64,000 bases of DNA, from contig JBCBNX010000007.1 in NCBI GenBank assembly GCA_039821555.1, positions 61,356 to 125,355 of the forward strand, in the 5' to 3' direction. The position numbers and the translations under genes are program-made. This DNA comes from Bacteroidota bacterium (GTDB taxonomy: Bacteria > Bacteroidota > Rhodothermia > Rhodothermales > Rubricoccaceae). This document shows, piece after piece, positions 1 to 7,968 of this stretch. The notes under the pieces were generated by a model. That model ran no database searches. It saw only the letters and a program-made list of their open reading frames with translations, and had not been told where the DNA came from. Each line of letters begins with the position of its first letter. The stretch's first letter is position 1.

Positions 1-104
1 TACGCAGCCTTCGCTGCCAACACGTCTACGCAGCCTTCGCTGCCAACACGTCTACGCAGCCTTCGCTGCCAACACGTCTACGCAGCCTTCGCTGCCAACA
101 CGTC
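1..104. repeat. 26-bp tandem repeat, four perfect copies
   Basis: Four identical, directly adjacent 26-bp units (1-26, 27-52, 53-78, 79-104) begin the window, so more copies may lie to the left. The innermost copy is the 3' end of adk on the minus strand and encodes its last residues (D-V-L-A-A-K-A-A). The stop codon forms at the junction of two copies, at 78-80. The extra copies therefore lie downstream of the stop and do not alter the protein. This looks like a slippage duplication of the gene end. Confidence 0.95.
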
Positions 105-716
105 GAGGATGCGCTGGTGGACGTCGTCCATCGTACCCGTGCCGTCGACCTGCACCACGAGGCTGCGCTGAGCAAAGACCTCTTCGACGGGCGCGGTGTC
201 AGCGTGATAGACGGTGAGGCGGTTCTGGATGGCCTCGGGCTGGTCGTCCGCGCGGTGCAGGAGGCGCTGGGCGGGCAAGTCGGCGGGCGGCGGCTTGAAG
301 TCGAGGTGGTAGATCGCGCCCGTCTCTTTGTCCATGCGGCGCTTGCTCAGCCGGTCTACGATCATCGAGTCCGGCACCTGCAGGCTCACGACGGCGTCGA
401 GCGGCGCCTCGTGTTCATCGAGGAGGTCGAGGAGGAACTCGGCTTGCGGCACCGTGCGCGGGTAGCCGTCGAAGATCACGTCGCCGTAGTTGATGCGGGC
501 GAGGTACTCGTCCACGATGCCGTTCGTCACCCGGTCTGGCACGAGGTCGCCAGCGTCGATGAAGCGCTTGGCTTCCATCCCCACGGGCGTCTGGTTCTTA
601 ATAGCCGCACGGAAGGCATCGCCGGTCGAGAGATGGGTGAGGGCTTGGCCCTCGGCGAGCAGTTTGGCCTGGGTGCCCTTGCCCGCGCCTGGCGGGCCGA
701 AGAGGACGAGACGCAT
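78..716 (-). CDS. adk: adenylate kinase
   Basis: Transfers phosphate between ATP and AMP to give two ADP; a cytoplasmic monomer in adenine nucleotide balance. The 212-residue product matches the usual length (about 214). The P-loop GPPGAGKGTQ is at residues 7-16, followed by the AMP-binding STGD motif and the core DGYPRT motif. The lid is of the long type (SKRRMDKETGAIYHLDF) without zinc-binding cysteines. The start at 716 is chosen because MRLVLFGPPGAGKG is the canonical N terminus; an upstream extension of 60 residues has no family similarity. The histidine kinase gene ends 76 bp upstream on the same strand. The 3' end is embedded in a 26-bp tandem repeat. Confidence 0.97.
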   Translation of the reverse strand: MRLVLFGPPGAGKGTQAKLLAEGQALTHLSTGDAFRAAIKNQTPVGMEAKRFIDAGDLVPDRVTNGIVDEYLARINYGDVIFDGYPRTVPQAEFLLDLLDEHEAPLDAVVSLQVPDSMIVDRLSKRRMDKETGAIYHLDFKPPPADLPAQRLLHRADDQPEAIQNRLTVYHADTAPVEEVFAQRSLVVQVDGTGTMDDVHQRILDVLAAKAA

Positions 717-792
717 CGGGGGTGTCGGTTGCGTTGGAAGGAGGACGAGCGACGGGTCAGGACGGGGAAGATAGGCGGCGGGCAGGCACGGC

Positions 793-2205
793 TCAAGGCG
801 CCGCGTGCGGGGGGTTCCCTGACGTAGCTGTCGGCGTTTGGCGATCCGGAAGCGCCCCAGCGGCCCCATCGCCCTCCAGCACCATGACGGCCGCATGGAG
901 GCGGATCCGGAAACACGTCCCCACCCCCGGCTTGGTGTCGAGCAGCGTGAGCGTGCCGCCGTGGTAGTCCTCGACGATGCGCTTGGCGAGGCTCAGACCC
1001 AGCCCCCATCCCCGCTTCTTGGTCGAGAAGCCAGGGCGGAAGACGTGGCGGGCGGTGGCGCGGTCCATACCCTTGCCTGTGTCGCGCACGTCGAGCACGA
1101 CCGCGTCACCCACGCGGCTTCCCGTGACGGAGATCGTCCCATCGCCCGGCATCGCATCGAGGGCGTTCTTGAGCAGGTTCTCGATCACCCACTCGAAGAG
1201 GTCCGGATTGAGTTCGGCGACGAGGTCGTCGGGGACGGCGGTCTCGACGGTCACGCTCCGGCCCTGCTGCGGGACGCGGCGGCGCACGTAGGCCGCCACG
1301 TTTTCCACCACCGGCGCGACCACCTGCGGACGTACCTCCGGAACGGAGCCAATTTTCTGGAACCGATCGGCCACCCGTTTGAGTCGCTCCACATCCTTAT
1401 CGAGTTCGTCGGCGGCCATCAGGGTCGCCTCGTCCTCGTCGTTCTGGAGCCGCAAGAGTTCGATCCAGCCCATCATGCTGGAGAGCGGTGTGCCGAGTTG
1501 GTGAGCCGCCTCTTTCGCCATGCCCACCCAGAGGCTCGACTGTTCGTTGCGCCGCACGTAGCTGAAGCCGAGGTAGCCCACGAGAATGAACAGCCCCACG
1601 ACGACGAGTTGCACGTAGGGGAAGCTGCGCAGCACGCGCACCAGGTCCGACTCGCCGTAGTGAACGAGTTGCTCGACGCCCCCGCCGAGGCTCATGCGGA
1701 TCGGCTCGTGGACGGCGTCGAACGCGGCGGCGCGGCGCAGGAGTTCGGCCTGCACGGCGGCATCCCCGCGCGCGGAGTCCACGCGCACGTTGTTGGCGAC
1801 GTAGACGACCGTCGTGGCCGTGTCGGTGATGATGGCCGGGACGGAGAAGCGCTGGGGCTCTATGACCTCGTTGAACACGAAGTTGAGTTCTTCGCTCGTC
1901 GGCTGGCTGCGCGCCCAGGCGACGGCCGCCGCGAGCGAGTCGCGCTGCGCTGCGTCGTCGAGGCCCAGGCGCCCCTCGCGCACCATCTCAGCCAGGTCGC
2001 GCAATTCGACGGCATACGGGTTGCCCGAGGTGCTCGCCGTGCCCTGATACTCGATGGCCGACGCCCAAAGCTGGATCGCGCCGCGCTCGCGCTCCATGAT
2101 GCGCTCGGCGAGGTTGTTGGTGTAGACCAGCGACCCCACCGCAATCGCCACCGCTGCCAGGATCAGCCCGAGCTTGATCTTGACAGAGGTGCGGTAGGCC
2201 TTCAT
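793..2205 (-). CDS. membrane sensor histidine kinase
   Basis: 470-residue two-component sensor of the inner membrane. Transmembrane helices lie at about residues 9-29 and 197-216 and enclose a periplasmic sensor region of about 165 residues. The cytoplasmic part has the HisKA H-box KEAAHQLGTPLSSMMGW with the phosphoacceptor H235, an N-box ENLLKNALDAM (342-352), a D/G1 box DVRDTGKGM (372-380), an F-box region FRPGFSTKKRGW and a G2 box GLGLSLAKRI. All catalytic boxes look intact. The HQLGTPLSSMMGW form of the H-box is common in Bacteroidota-type kinases. No response regulator is next to it, so the partner is encoded elsewhere. The sensed signal is unknown. Confidence 0.9.
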   Translation of the reverse strand: MKAYRTSVKIKLGLILAAVAIAVGSLVYTNNLAERIMERERGAIQLWASAIEYQGTASTSGNPYAVELRDLAEMVREGRLGLDDAAQRDSLAAAVAWARSQPTSEELNFVFNEVIEPQRFSVPAIITDTATTVVYVANNVRVDSARGDAAVQAELLRRAAAFDAVHEPIRMSLGGGVEQLVHYGESDLVRVLRSFPYVQLVVVGLFILVGYLGFSYVRRNEQSSLWVGMAKEAAHQLGTPLSSMMGWIELLRLQNDEDEATLMAADELDKDVERLKRVADRFQKIGSVPEVRPQVVAPVVENVAAYVRRRVPQQGRSVTVETAVPDDLVAELNPDLFEWVIENLLKNALDAMPGDGTISVTGSRVGDAVVLDVRDTGKGMDRATARHVFRPGFSTKKRGWGLGLSLAKRIVEDYHGGTLTLLDTKPGVGTCFRIRLHAAVMVLEGDGAAGALPDRQTPTATSGNPPHAAP

Positions 2206-2231
2206 GGTAATGGGCGATTTCCGATTTCTAG

Positions 2232-2269
2232 TGTACGATTTCTGAGCCGAATGCGAGAGCTATCGTACA
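2232..2269. repeat. inverted repeat between thrA and the histidine kinase gene
   Basis: TGTACGAT (2232-2239) and ATCGTACA (2262-2269) form a perfect 8-bp inverted repeat in the 91-bp gap. The 22-nt loop and lack of a T-run make it a weak terminator; it could be a protein-binding site for the histidine kinase gene. Function is not established. Confidence 0.35.
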
Positions 2270-2296
2270 TCGAACCTCTCAAATCCTAAATCCCCG

Positions 2297-4801
2297 CTAG
2301 CTCATCAGTTCCGCCGCGCGGATCACATCAGCGAGGACGACGGCGGCCGTCACCGCAGGCCCGGCACCGGGCCCTTGGACAACGAGCGGGCGATCGAGGT
2401 AGCGGTCGGTCGTGTAGACGATGAGATTGTCGGTGCCGCGCAGCGTGTAGAGCGCCGAGTCCGGCCCGACGGCCTGAACCCCCACGCATAGCGAGCAGCC
2501 GTTGCCGTCTTCGATGATCTGCCCGACGAACTGCAGCCGCTTGCCCTCCGCGCGCGTCGCTTCGAGGCGTTCAGCCCAGGCCGCATCGTCCGCAGCGATG
2601 CCGTCGAGGTAGGCCTCGACGGAGACGGAGCCACCGCGGAGCCGCTCAGGCACGAGCGATTCCACCTGCACATCCGCCATCTCGGCGTCGAGACCCATTT
2701 CTCGGGCGAGGATGAGCAGCTTGCGCGCCACGTCCTCCCCACCGAGGTCGTCGCGGGGGTCAGGCTCGGTCAGCCCGCGCGCCTTTGCCTCACGAACCGC
2801 CTCGGAGAAGGCCATGCCGTCGGCGAGCGCGTTGAACAGGAACGCCATCGTGCCCGAGAACACCCCTTCGATGCGGCGCACCCGGTCGCCGGAGCGGAGT
2901 TGGTCGCGCAGCGTCGAGATGACCGGCAGCCCTGCACCCACCGTTGTCTCGTAGAGGTACGGCGCCCGGTGGAGCCGCGCCGCGCGGCGGATGTCGGCGT
3001 AGAAATCCGCGTCGAGGGTATTGCCACGCTTGTTGGGCGTCACCACGGCAATTCCCGCTTCGAGGAGGTGCGGGTAGCGCCGCGCCACATTGGCCGAGGC
3101 CGTCGCGTCCACCAGAATCTTGCGTTCGAGCCGCGCGTCCAGAAACGCATCGACGAGGGAGTCTACGCCGCTCCCGTTGCCAGCTTCGAGCGCCGTTTGC
3201 CACTCGGCCGCGTCGAACCCTGCCGCGTCGAAAGCCGACCGTTTCGACGACGAGAGCCCCACCAGCTTGAGGTTGAGATCGACGTGTTCGAGTAGCGGGA
3301 CGGTCTGCGCGGCAAGCTGATCGAGGAGTTCGGCCCCAACGACGCCCACGCCCACGACGGCGAGATGGGCGCGCAGGCGGTTCATCGGAAACGCCTCGTG
3401 GAGCGCCCGCACCGCTGCCGGCGTGTCGGCATCGGCGACGGCCACCGAGATGTTGAGTTCGCTCGATCCCTGGGCGATGGCGGTGATGTTGATGCCCGCC
3501 TTGCCGAGCGTGGCCATCATGCGCCCCGCCACGCCGACCTGGCGCCGCATCGCCTCGCCGACGACCGCGACGAGCGCGTGCGGCTGCTCCAGCGCCGACA
3601 CCAGCACGTCGCCCTGAGCCACTTCGGCAGCGAACGCGCGGCGCAGCGCTGCGAGCCCCTTTTCTCGGTCCGCGCCGAAGACGACCACGCACAAGCTCTG
3701 CTCGCTCGACGCCTGCGAGAGCATCAGCACGGGCACCGACGCCCCCGTGAGCGCCGCTAGCGCCTCGCTCGACGCGCGCGGGTGCTGGTAGAGCGCCGCC
3801 CCTTCGAGGACCAGCACCGCCACGTCGCGGATCGACGTGACGGCTTTCACCGTGTCTCGTCCCGTGGGCGGCTGCGACGGCCCGATGACGGTGCTTGGCG
3901 CGGCCGGATCCATCGTGTTGCGCGTGATGAGGCGGATCGCCTTGCGCGCGACCGGCTGCATGGTACGCGGATGGAGCACCTTCGCGCCGAAGTAGGCCAG
4001 CTCGGCCGCTTCTTTGTAGCTGAGGTAGTTCAGCGTCTGCGCTTCGGAAACAAGACCCGGGTCGGCCGTCAGCACGCCGTCGACGTCGGTCCAGATCGTC
4101 ACCTCGTCTGCGTCGAGGGCATCGGCGAGGATCGTGGCGGTGTAGTCGCTCCCGGAGCGCCCGAGGGTCGTCGTGACGCCGTTGGAGTCTGTTGCGATGA
4201 AGCCGGTCACGACCGCCACCGCGTAAGTAGGCATACCTGCGAACGCCGCCCGGGTAAGGTCGCGCGTGATCTCGAAGTCGACGGCAGCGTGGCCGAAGCG
4301 GCTGTCTGTGCGGATGAGTGCGCGCGCGTCGAGGGCCTGCGCGGCGACGCCCGACTCGCGGAGCGCCGCGGCGGTGAGGGGCGCGTTGGCGCGCTCGCCG
4401 AAGCTGAGAATGGCGTCGCGGGTGCGCGGGGTGCACTCGCGCAGGAGCCACACGCCGTCGAGGAGGTCGCCCGCCTCGCCCCAGAGCGCGTTCTGTTCGG
4501 CGCGCAGCTCAGCCCGCTCCTCCAGTGGTGCCAGCGCGGCCACCGCGTCGAGGTAGCGCCGCCGGATCGCTTCGAGGCGCGCGCGGTGCTCGCCAGTGCG
4601 GTCGAGCGCCGCCGCAATCGCCTCCAGGAGTGTGTCCGTGACGCCGCGCTGCCCAGCCGATGCACGCCCCATCGCCGAGACCACGACCAAGCGCCGTGCC
4701 GTAGCCGGCATCGTGTCCCGGACGAGGGCGACCGCGTGGCGGATGCGTTCGGGCGTGGCGACGGACGTGCCGCCAAACTTGGCGACGAGCAGGCGGGACA
4801 T
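2297..4801 (-). CDS. thrA: bifunctional aspartokinase / homoserine dehydrogenase
   Basis: Cytoplasmic enzyme catalysing the first and third steps of the aspartate pathway to threonine and methionine: phosphorylation of aspartate, and NAD(P)H reduction of aspartate semialdehyde to homoserine. At 834 aa it is the size of E. coli ThrA (820). The N-terminal kinase starts with LLVAKFGGTSV (residues 4-14) and has the GRSGSDYTATI segment. ACT regulatory domains lie at about 315-455. The dehydrogenase half starts near 460 (AVVGVGVVGAELL) and has the TPNKRGNT and GVFSGTMAFLFNAL motifs. The start is the first Met of the MSRLLVAKFGG N terminus. thrB and thrC are not adjacent. Feedback control by threonine is expected from the family and not shown by the sequence. 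Confidence 0.97.
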   Translation of the reverse strand: MSRLLVAKFGGTSVATPERIRHAVALVRDTMPATARRLVVVSAMGRASAGQRGVTDTLLEAIAAALDRTGEHRARLEAIRRRYLDAVAALAPLEERAELRAEQNALWGEAGDLLDGVWLLRECTPRTRDAILSFGERANAPLTAAALRESGVAAQALDARALIRTDSRFGHAAVDFEITRDLTRAAFAGMPTYAVAVVTGFIATDSNGVTTTLGRSGSDYTATILADALDADEVTIWTDVDGVLTADPGLVSEAQTLNYLSYKEAAELAYFGAKVLHPRTMQPVARKAIRLITRNTMDPAAPSTVIGPSQPPTGRDTVKAVTSIRDVAVLVLEGAALYQHPRASSEALAALTGASVPVLMLSQASSEQSLCVVVFGADREKGLAALRRAFAAEVAQGDVLVSALEQPHALVAVVGEAMRRQVGVAGRMMATLGKAGINITAIAQGSSELNISVAVADADTPAAVRALHEAFPMNRLRAHLAVVGVGVVGAELLDQLAAQTVPLLEHVDLNLKLVGLSSSKRSAFDAAGFDAAEWQTALEAGNGSGVDSLVDAFLDARLERKILVDATASANVARRYPHLLEAGIAVVTPNKRGNTLDADFYADIRRAARLHRAPYLYETTVGAGLPVISTLRDQLRSGDRVRRIEGVFSGTMAFLFNALADGMAFSEAVREAKARGLTEPDPRDDLGGEDVARKLLILAREMGLDAEMADVQVESLVPERLRGGSVSVEAYLDGIAADDAAWAERLEATRAEGKRLQFVGQIIEDGNGCSLCVGVQAVGPDSALYTLRGTDNLIVYTTDRYLDRPLVVQGPGAGPAVTAAVVLADVIRAAELMS

Positions 4802-4949
4802 CGGGCAGCGGGCTGGGCCGGGAATAAGGAAGCCAGAAGCTAGGGATGCCTCGCCTCTGAATTAGCCTACCAAGGGGTCGCCACGCGATCTTCGCAGACG
4901 GAAGGCTTGCCCAGTGCAACGCAGCCGCCCTATGTTTGTCGTCCTGTCC

Positions 4950-5022
4950 GGGGCATTAGCTCAGTTGGTAGAGCGCTACAATGGCATTGTAGAGGTCAGC
5001 GGTTCGAATCCGCTATGCTCCA
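4950..5022 (+). tRNA. tRNA-Ala (anticodon GGC)
   Basis: A complete cloverleaf: acceptor GGGGCAT (4950-4956) pairs with ATGCTCC (5015-5021), D arm GCTC/GAGC, anticodon stem CTACA/TGTAG with loop ATGGCAT giving anticodon GGC (reads GCC, alanine), T arm AGCGG/CCGCT with loop TTCGAAT, and discriminator A at 5022. CCA is not encoded. It is the integration site of the element that follows: its 3' portion is repeated at 24674-24718. Confidence 0.96.
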
Positions 5023-5023
5023 C
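4979..5023. repeat. left attachment site (attL), 45-bp direct repeat
   Basis: The 45 bp from the anticodon stem of tRNA-Ala through its 3' end and one base beyond are identical to 24674-24718. Exact identity over the T arm and acceptor arm, with no match further out, marks the crossover region of a tyrosine-recombinase integration. The integrated copy restores a complete tRNA gene at this end. Confidence 0.93.
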
Positions 5024-5030
5024 ACCCTCA

Positions 5031-5075
5031 GAATCGCCCCTCAGACGCCAACAAGGCCGATCTGAGGGGCGATTC
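5031..5075 (+). terminator. terminator-like hairpin after tRNA-Ala
   Basis: GAATCGCCCCTCAGA (5031-5045) and TCTGAGGGGCGATTC (5061-5075) are perfect 15-bp complements with a 15-nt loop, followed by GCTTT. The hairpin lies just inside the integrated element, so the element supplies a substitute terminator for the tRNA it splits. The T-run is short, so termination could be partly factor-dependent. Confidence 0.7.
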
Positions 5076-5209
5076 GCTTTCGGAGATGTGAGGCTTCAAC
5101 CAATACCAGGCCGCACATGGGCCACCAAGGGGTAGCGCGATGCAGGACTTAGCGCGGTACCGACGGGGCCTTCAGCGAGCACGCGAAATCCTCCAGGACA
5201 CTTCGGACA

Positions 5210-5695
5210 CTACCGCTCGCCAGTTGCTGTCTTTTCGGCTTTCTTGGTCAGAGCGAGGACTGCACTGCGTCGAGCCTCGACGTAGGCTTTTGCTTCATCG
5301 TAGCTCACGACACCCTGGGCGGCCATGATCCAGATGCCGAGGATACTCCCGGACGTACCTCGCGGGAGTGTGCTGTACTTGCCGCTGTTGAGGCTATTGG
5401 GCTTGATGCCGAGGAGCACAGCGGCGTGCTTCGGCAGGTACGAATGATGAGGCCTTAGGGGCTTTTCAACAACGTCGAGTAGCGCTTTTGCTGCGGCCAG
5501 ATGGTTTGCGTCCGTTCGAAGGCGCTCGAGCTCATCAGGCAATGATGAAAGGGCTGCGAGCACAGCGGGGAGGCGCTGGAGGGCTACGCCGATCGCTGCG
5601 GGGTCGGGCTGTTGGGCGTCGTCACTCATCGTCAGGTGGAGTATGTCCCGCGAGGCTAGCCCGTCAGGGCCAGACCTCGCTGGGTGGTGGTTCAT
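5210..5695 (-). CDS. hypothetical protein of the integrated element
   Basis: 161 residues, family not recognised. The start at 5695 overlaps the upstream gene's stop (ATGA), suggesting translational coupling; an internal Met at 5629 (MSDDAQQPDP) is an alternative giving 139 aa. The first part is helical with heptad-like leucines (ALQRLPAVLAALSSLPDELERL). A short segment near the middle (YLPKHAAVLLGIKPNSLN) looks like a helix-turn-helix, so a small DNA-binding protein is possible. No signal peptide. It is the last gene of a short minus-strand group at the left end of the element. Confidence 0.6.
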   Translation of the reverse strand: MNHHPARSGPDGLASRDILHLTMSDDAQQPDPAAIGVALQRLPAVLAALSSLPDELERLRTDANHLAAAKALLDVVEKPLRPHHSYLPKHAAVLLGIKPNSLNSGKYSTLPRGTSGSILGIWIMAAQGVVSYDEAKAYVEARRSAVLALTKKAEKTATGER

Positions 5696-6306
5696 GCTGC
5701 CTTGCGGGCGTGCTCCTCTCCCAGTTCCTGCGCCATCTTGTTGAGCGCGAAGACGTTGGGCCAGGCGACGGGAACTTCGTCAGCGGCTGCCAGCGCTTCG
5801 AGCACCACAAGGGGCTGAACGTGCTGAAACCACGTGTCTTCGGCGCGGACCAGCGAGCGCTTGGCTGCTTCTCGCTGCACCTCCTCCGCTCCCTCCTGTG
5901 CATAGGGCCACTCGATGGGCACGTATTCAAGTTCGCGTTCGAGTGCCCCCCCCGCTTGCTGAACGACGGCATCGTACTCGGCCGCTACGAAAACAGTACC
6001 GCGAGGGATTTTGAGGGCCTCGCCGGTGATAGCGTGGACCTGCGGAGATATCCGAAAGCAAGCCTGCCGAGCTCGAACGCGAAGCGTGTCCGTCACTGCC
6101 AGTTGGGCAGTGGCACGGGCGAGGGCCTGAAGTGCGAACGAGCCTGCGTCGCTTGGAGTCGGAATCGTATAGCCCCAGTACTGGGCGGCATGGCGAGCCG
6201 CAGCGGCGTAGAGGAGACGCGCCGCTGCATCGAGGAGCGCGCGCGTCTCTGGGCTGCGTTCGGTTTCTTCGCGCAGATCGGCGTCCTGATGGGCGTTTGT
6301 ATTCAT
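5692..6306 (-). CDS. hypothetical protein of the integrated element
   Basis: 204-residue soluble protein with no recognised domain. It is alanine-rich and mostly helical in its first 75 residues (LLDAAARLLYAAAARHAAQYW), then mixed. No membrane segment or signal peptide. Its stop overlaps the next gene's start by ATGA, so both are probably translated from one message. The start is the first ATG (MNTNAHQDAD), 54 bp after the end of the upstream coiled-coil gene. Role unknown. Confidence 0.65.
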   Translation of the reverse strand: MNTNAHQDADLREETERSPETRALLDAAARLLYAAAARHAAQYWGYTIPTPSDAGSFALQALARATAQLAVTDTLRVRARQACFRISPQVHAITGEALKIPRGTVFVAAEYDAVVQQAGGALERELEYVPIEWPYAQEGAEEVQREAAKRSLVRAEDTWFQHVQPLVVLEALAAADEVPVAWPNVFALNKMAQELGEEHARKAA

Positions 6307-6360
6307 CGGTCGGAGGGGATGCGACCAGCGAGACGTCTCGCTGGTCTGAGGGGAATCGGC

Positions 6361-6711
6361 TTAGGCAGTAGTCGGCGCTGTGTCCTGTTTCTTCGGCAAC
6401 GTCACGGCGATGTGCGCGGCGACGGCTTCGAGCTTGGCGGTGCCGTTGGCTTCCTCCAGCTTCTTGGTCGCCTTCAACTCGTCGGCGAGTTGGTCCACAT
6501 AGCCCGAGTAGGACCAGCGGCGGCGGGTGCGGACTTCGAGCACGCAGCCGAGATGTTCGGCGCGGTCCCCGTCCTCATCCATGAGGCTGTTCAGGATGAC
6601 GGGCTCGAGCTCCTTCATCTCCGCCGTGAGCCGCTTGATCTCGGCTTTGAGGTGGAGGTAGCGATCGAGGTCGGCGGGGTCGTCGAGGGTACGGAGCGGA
6701 CAGATGGGCAT
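6361..6711 (-). CDS. small coiled-coil protein of the integrated element
   Basis: 116 residues, not recognised with certainty. Residues about 15-40 (DRYLHLKAEIKRLTAEMKEL) form a charged coiled coil, followed by a short compact region with a WSYSGYVDQL segment and a helical tail. Size and layout resemble small phage proteins that work beside recombination or host-nuclease inhibition genes, but no motif confirms this. It sits between the 204-aa gene downstream and the 81-aa gene upstream, all on the minus strand and likely driven by the promoter near 7095-7122. Confidence 0.65.
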   Translation of the reverse strand: MPICPLRTLDDPADLDRYLHLKAEIKRLTAEMKELEPVILNSLMDEDGDRAEHLGCVLEVRTRRRWSYSGYVDQLADELKATKKLEEANGTAKLEAVAAHIAVTLPKKQDTAPTTA

Positions 6712-6789
6712 GGTCAGAGCACCTATGGTGCGGGGTTGAGTTCGGAAGGTGAGGCAGGGACCGAAGCCCCTGCCCCGCTGCGTGTGCTC

Positions 6790-7035
6790 CTAGGCGTGGC
6801 AGGACGCGAGCGCCATGTCGTCGGCGTTGCGCATCATCTCGTCATAGCGGGCGCACTGGAGTTCGAACTCGATGGCCGTCTCAACCTCTTCGAGCACGTC
6901 GGCTTCGACGGTGCCGGGAAAGGGACGCCCCGTGCCGTCGGTGAGGTACCCTATACGATAGTCGTCGGGGGCGATGTCGGCGGTGACGCGAATCTGACCG
7001 TAGCGCGTCGAAGGGATGGTGAGGCTGATCGTCAT
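6790..7035 (-). CDS. small hypothetical protein, first gene of the leftward group
   Basis: 81 residues, acidic, unrecognised. The start at 7035 (MTISLTIPST) is preferred over one at 7095, because the longer reading would begin inside the palindromic operator and adds a sequence without protein character. The middle reads as a beta-rich region (RYGQIRVTADIAPDDYRIGYL) followed by an acidic helix. It is the first gene downstream of the leftward promoter/operator at 7093-7122. Confidence 0.6.
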   Translation of the reverse strand: MTISLTIPSTRYGQIRVTADIAPDDYRIGYLTDGTGRPFPGTVEADVLEEVETAIEFELQCARYDEMMRNADDMALASCHA

Positions 7036-7092
7036 GATGGTGAACCAGAAGGGGTTGAAATGGTGGGCGTTGCACCGCCCTTGAACTGATAC

Positions 7093-7122
7093 CAATGTAA
7101 GGTTTTACATTGCAAATGTCAA
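7093..7122 (-). promoter_or_regulatory. leftward promoter overlapped by a perfect palindromic operator
   Basis: CAATGTAA (7093-7100) and TTACATTG (7105-7112) form a perfect 8-bp inverted repeat with a GGTT spacer, a typical HTH dimer site. On the minus strand TTGACA (7117-7122) lies 17 bp from TACATT, a good -35/-10 pair; TACATTGG also resembles the Bacteroidota -7 element. A dimer on the palindrome would cover the spacer and -10 region. A half site TTACATT recurs at 7154-7160 towards the divergent HTH gene, the likely repressor. Confidence 0.65.
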
Positions 7123-7198
7123 GCTAAACCTTGCGACTATGCCAACCTTTTTCTTACATTCACCTTGCCCACTTTCGCGCATCTCACCCCAGCAGATC

Positions 7199-7405
7199 AT
7201 GACCGCCCGTGACTTCTCCGACCTCTTCAAAGGGGTCGTCATCCTCCGCCGCGTCGTCGAGGCTGCGGGCATCTCCGAATCGGCGTGGTACGCTGCCGTC
7301 AACCGCGAGCGCGAACTCACTCTTGACGAGCATACCCGCCTGCGCGAGGCCTTGAAGGAGCACGCCCGCGAGATCGCCACGATGGCGAAGGACGTGAAGC
7401 CGTGA
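7199..7405 (+). CDS. small helix-turn-helix regulator (Cro-like)
   Basis: 68 residues. The region VVEAAGISESAWYAAVNRERELTLDEHTRLREAL reads as a Cro/C1-type helix-turn-helix with a following helix that could dimerise. The start at 7199 (MTARDFSDLF) is chosen because a longer reading from 7139 has no protein-like character. It is divergent from the leftward gene group, with a perfect palindrome and a repeated half site between them. It is therefore the most likely repressor of the leftward promoter and perhaps of itself. A hairpin directly after its stop ends or insulates the transcript. Confidence 0.7.
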   Translation: MTARDFSDLFKGVVILRRVVEAAGISESAWYAAVNRERELTLDEHTRLREALKEHAREIATMAKDVKP

Positions 7406-7409
7406 CACG

Positions 7410-7440
7410 AAAAACCCCGACGCGGTGCAACGCGCCGGGG
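7410..7440 (-). terminator. minus-strand terminator hairpin
   Basis: CCCCGACGCG (7415-7424) and CGCGCCGGGG (7431-7440) pair across a 6-nt loop. The single A/C mismatch on the plus strand becomes a U.G wobble in minus-strand RNA, and the A-run at 7410-7414 becomes its U-tract. It would stop leftward transcripts from the 7969-8772 genes before they reach the HTH gene. Confidence 0.6.
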
Positions 7441-7523
7441 CCGGTTCACCATCTACCCCGAGGGGCGGACAGCAGTGGTAGACTATGCTCGTCCTGACCA
7501 GCGAGTTTCAGCCACGCCCACCC

Positions 7524-7961
7524 ATGAACCGGATCGTGCTCCCTCTCCTTGCCCTCCTCGTCTTCGCGCCGACAGTGTTCGGGCAAGAGTGGATCGGCGT
7601 CTCCGCCATGCCAGACAACCTGAGGCAGCGGCTCGGGATCGACGAGATGTCGATGCAAGATCAGTACGCCATCGACGCCTTCTTCTACGAGCACTACGCT
7701 CGCCAGGTCGAGGGTACGCGGTTCGCGGTCGAGCACGACACCGTCATGGAGGTCTGCGGTGCCGACGACTTCGAGGTGATCTACGAGATCGAGGGGCCAC
7801 TCATCGAACTCTCGGACGGGAGCGAGTGGCTCGCAGAAGACGAGCCGTACTGGAGCTACGGCGACCGGATCTATGTACAGTTCTCGATGATCGGCGATTA
7901 CGGATTCTACTACCTCGTCAACCTCGACGCGCGAGACTCGGCACCCGTCGAGCCGCGCTGA
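7524..7961 (+). CDS. secreted hypothetical protein
   Basis: 145 residues with a clear Sec signal peptide (MNRIVLPLLALLVFAPTVFGQ, cleavage after about residue 20). The mature part is acidic with many aromatic residues and only one cysteine; no known domain is recognised. The start at 7524 is chosen to give a normal signal peptide; the upstream extension from 7485 has none. It is a lone plus-strand gene inside the integrated element, flanked by oppositely oriented orphans. It could be envelope-related cargo. Confidence 0.7.
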   Translation: MNRIVLPLLALLVFAPTVFGQEWIGVSAMPDNLRQRLGIDEMSMQDQYAIDAFFYEHYARQVEGTRFAVEHDTVMEVCGADDFEVIYEIEGPLIELSDGSEWLAEDEPYWSYGDRIYVQFSMIGDYGFYYLVNLDARDSAPVEPR

Positions 7962-7968
7962 CGCCTAC

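Noticed and set aside
838..2289. 483-codon open frame antisense to the histidine kinase gene
   Set aside because: It is the shadow of a high-GC gene: its protein is rich in Arg, His and Ala without domains, while the opposite strand has all kinase motifs.
3782..4843. 353-codon open frame antisense to thrA
   Set aside because: Shadow of thrA; the product has no family character and is Arg-rich.
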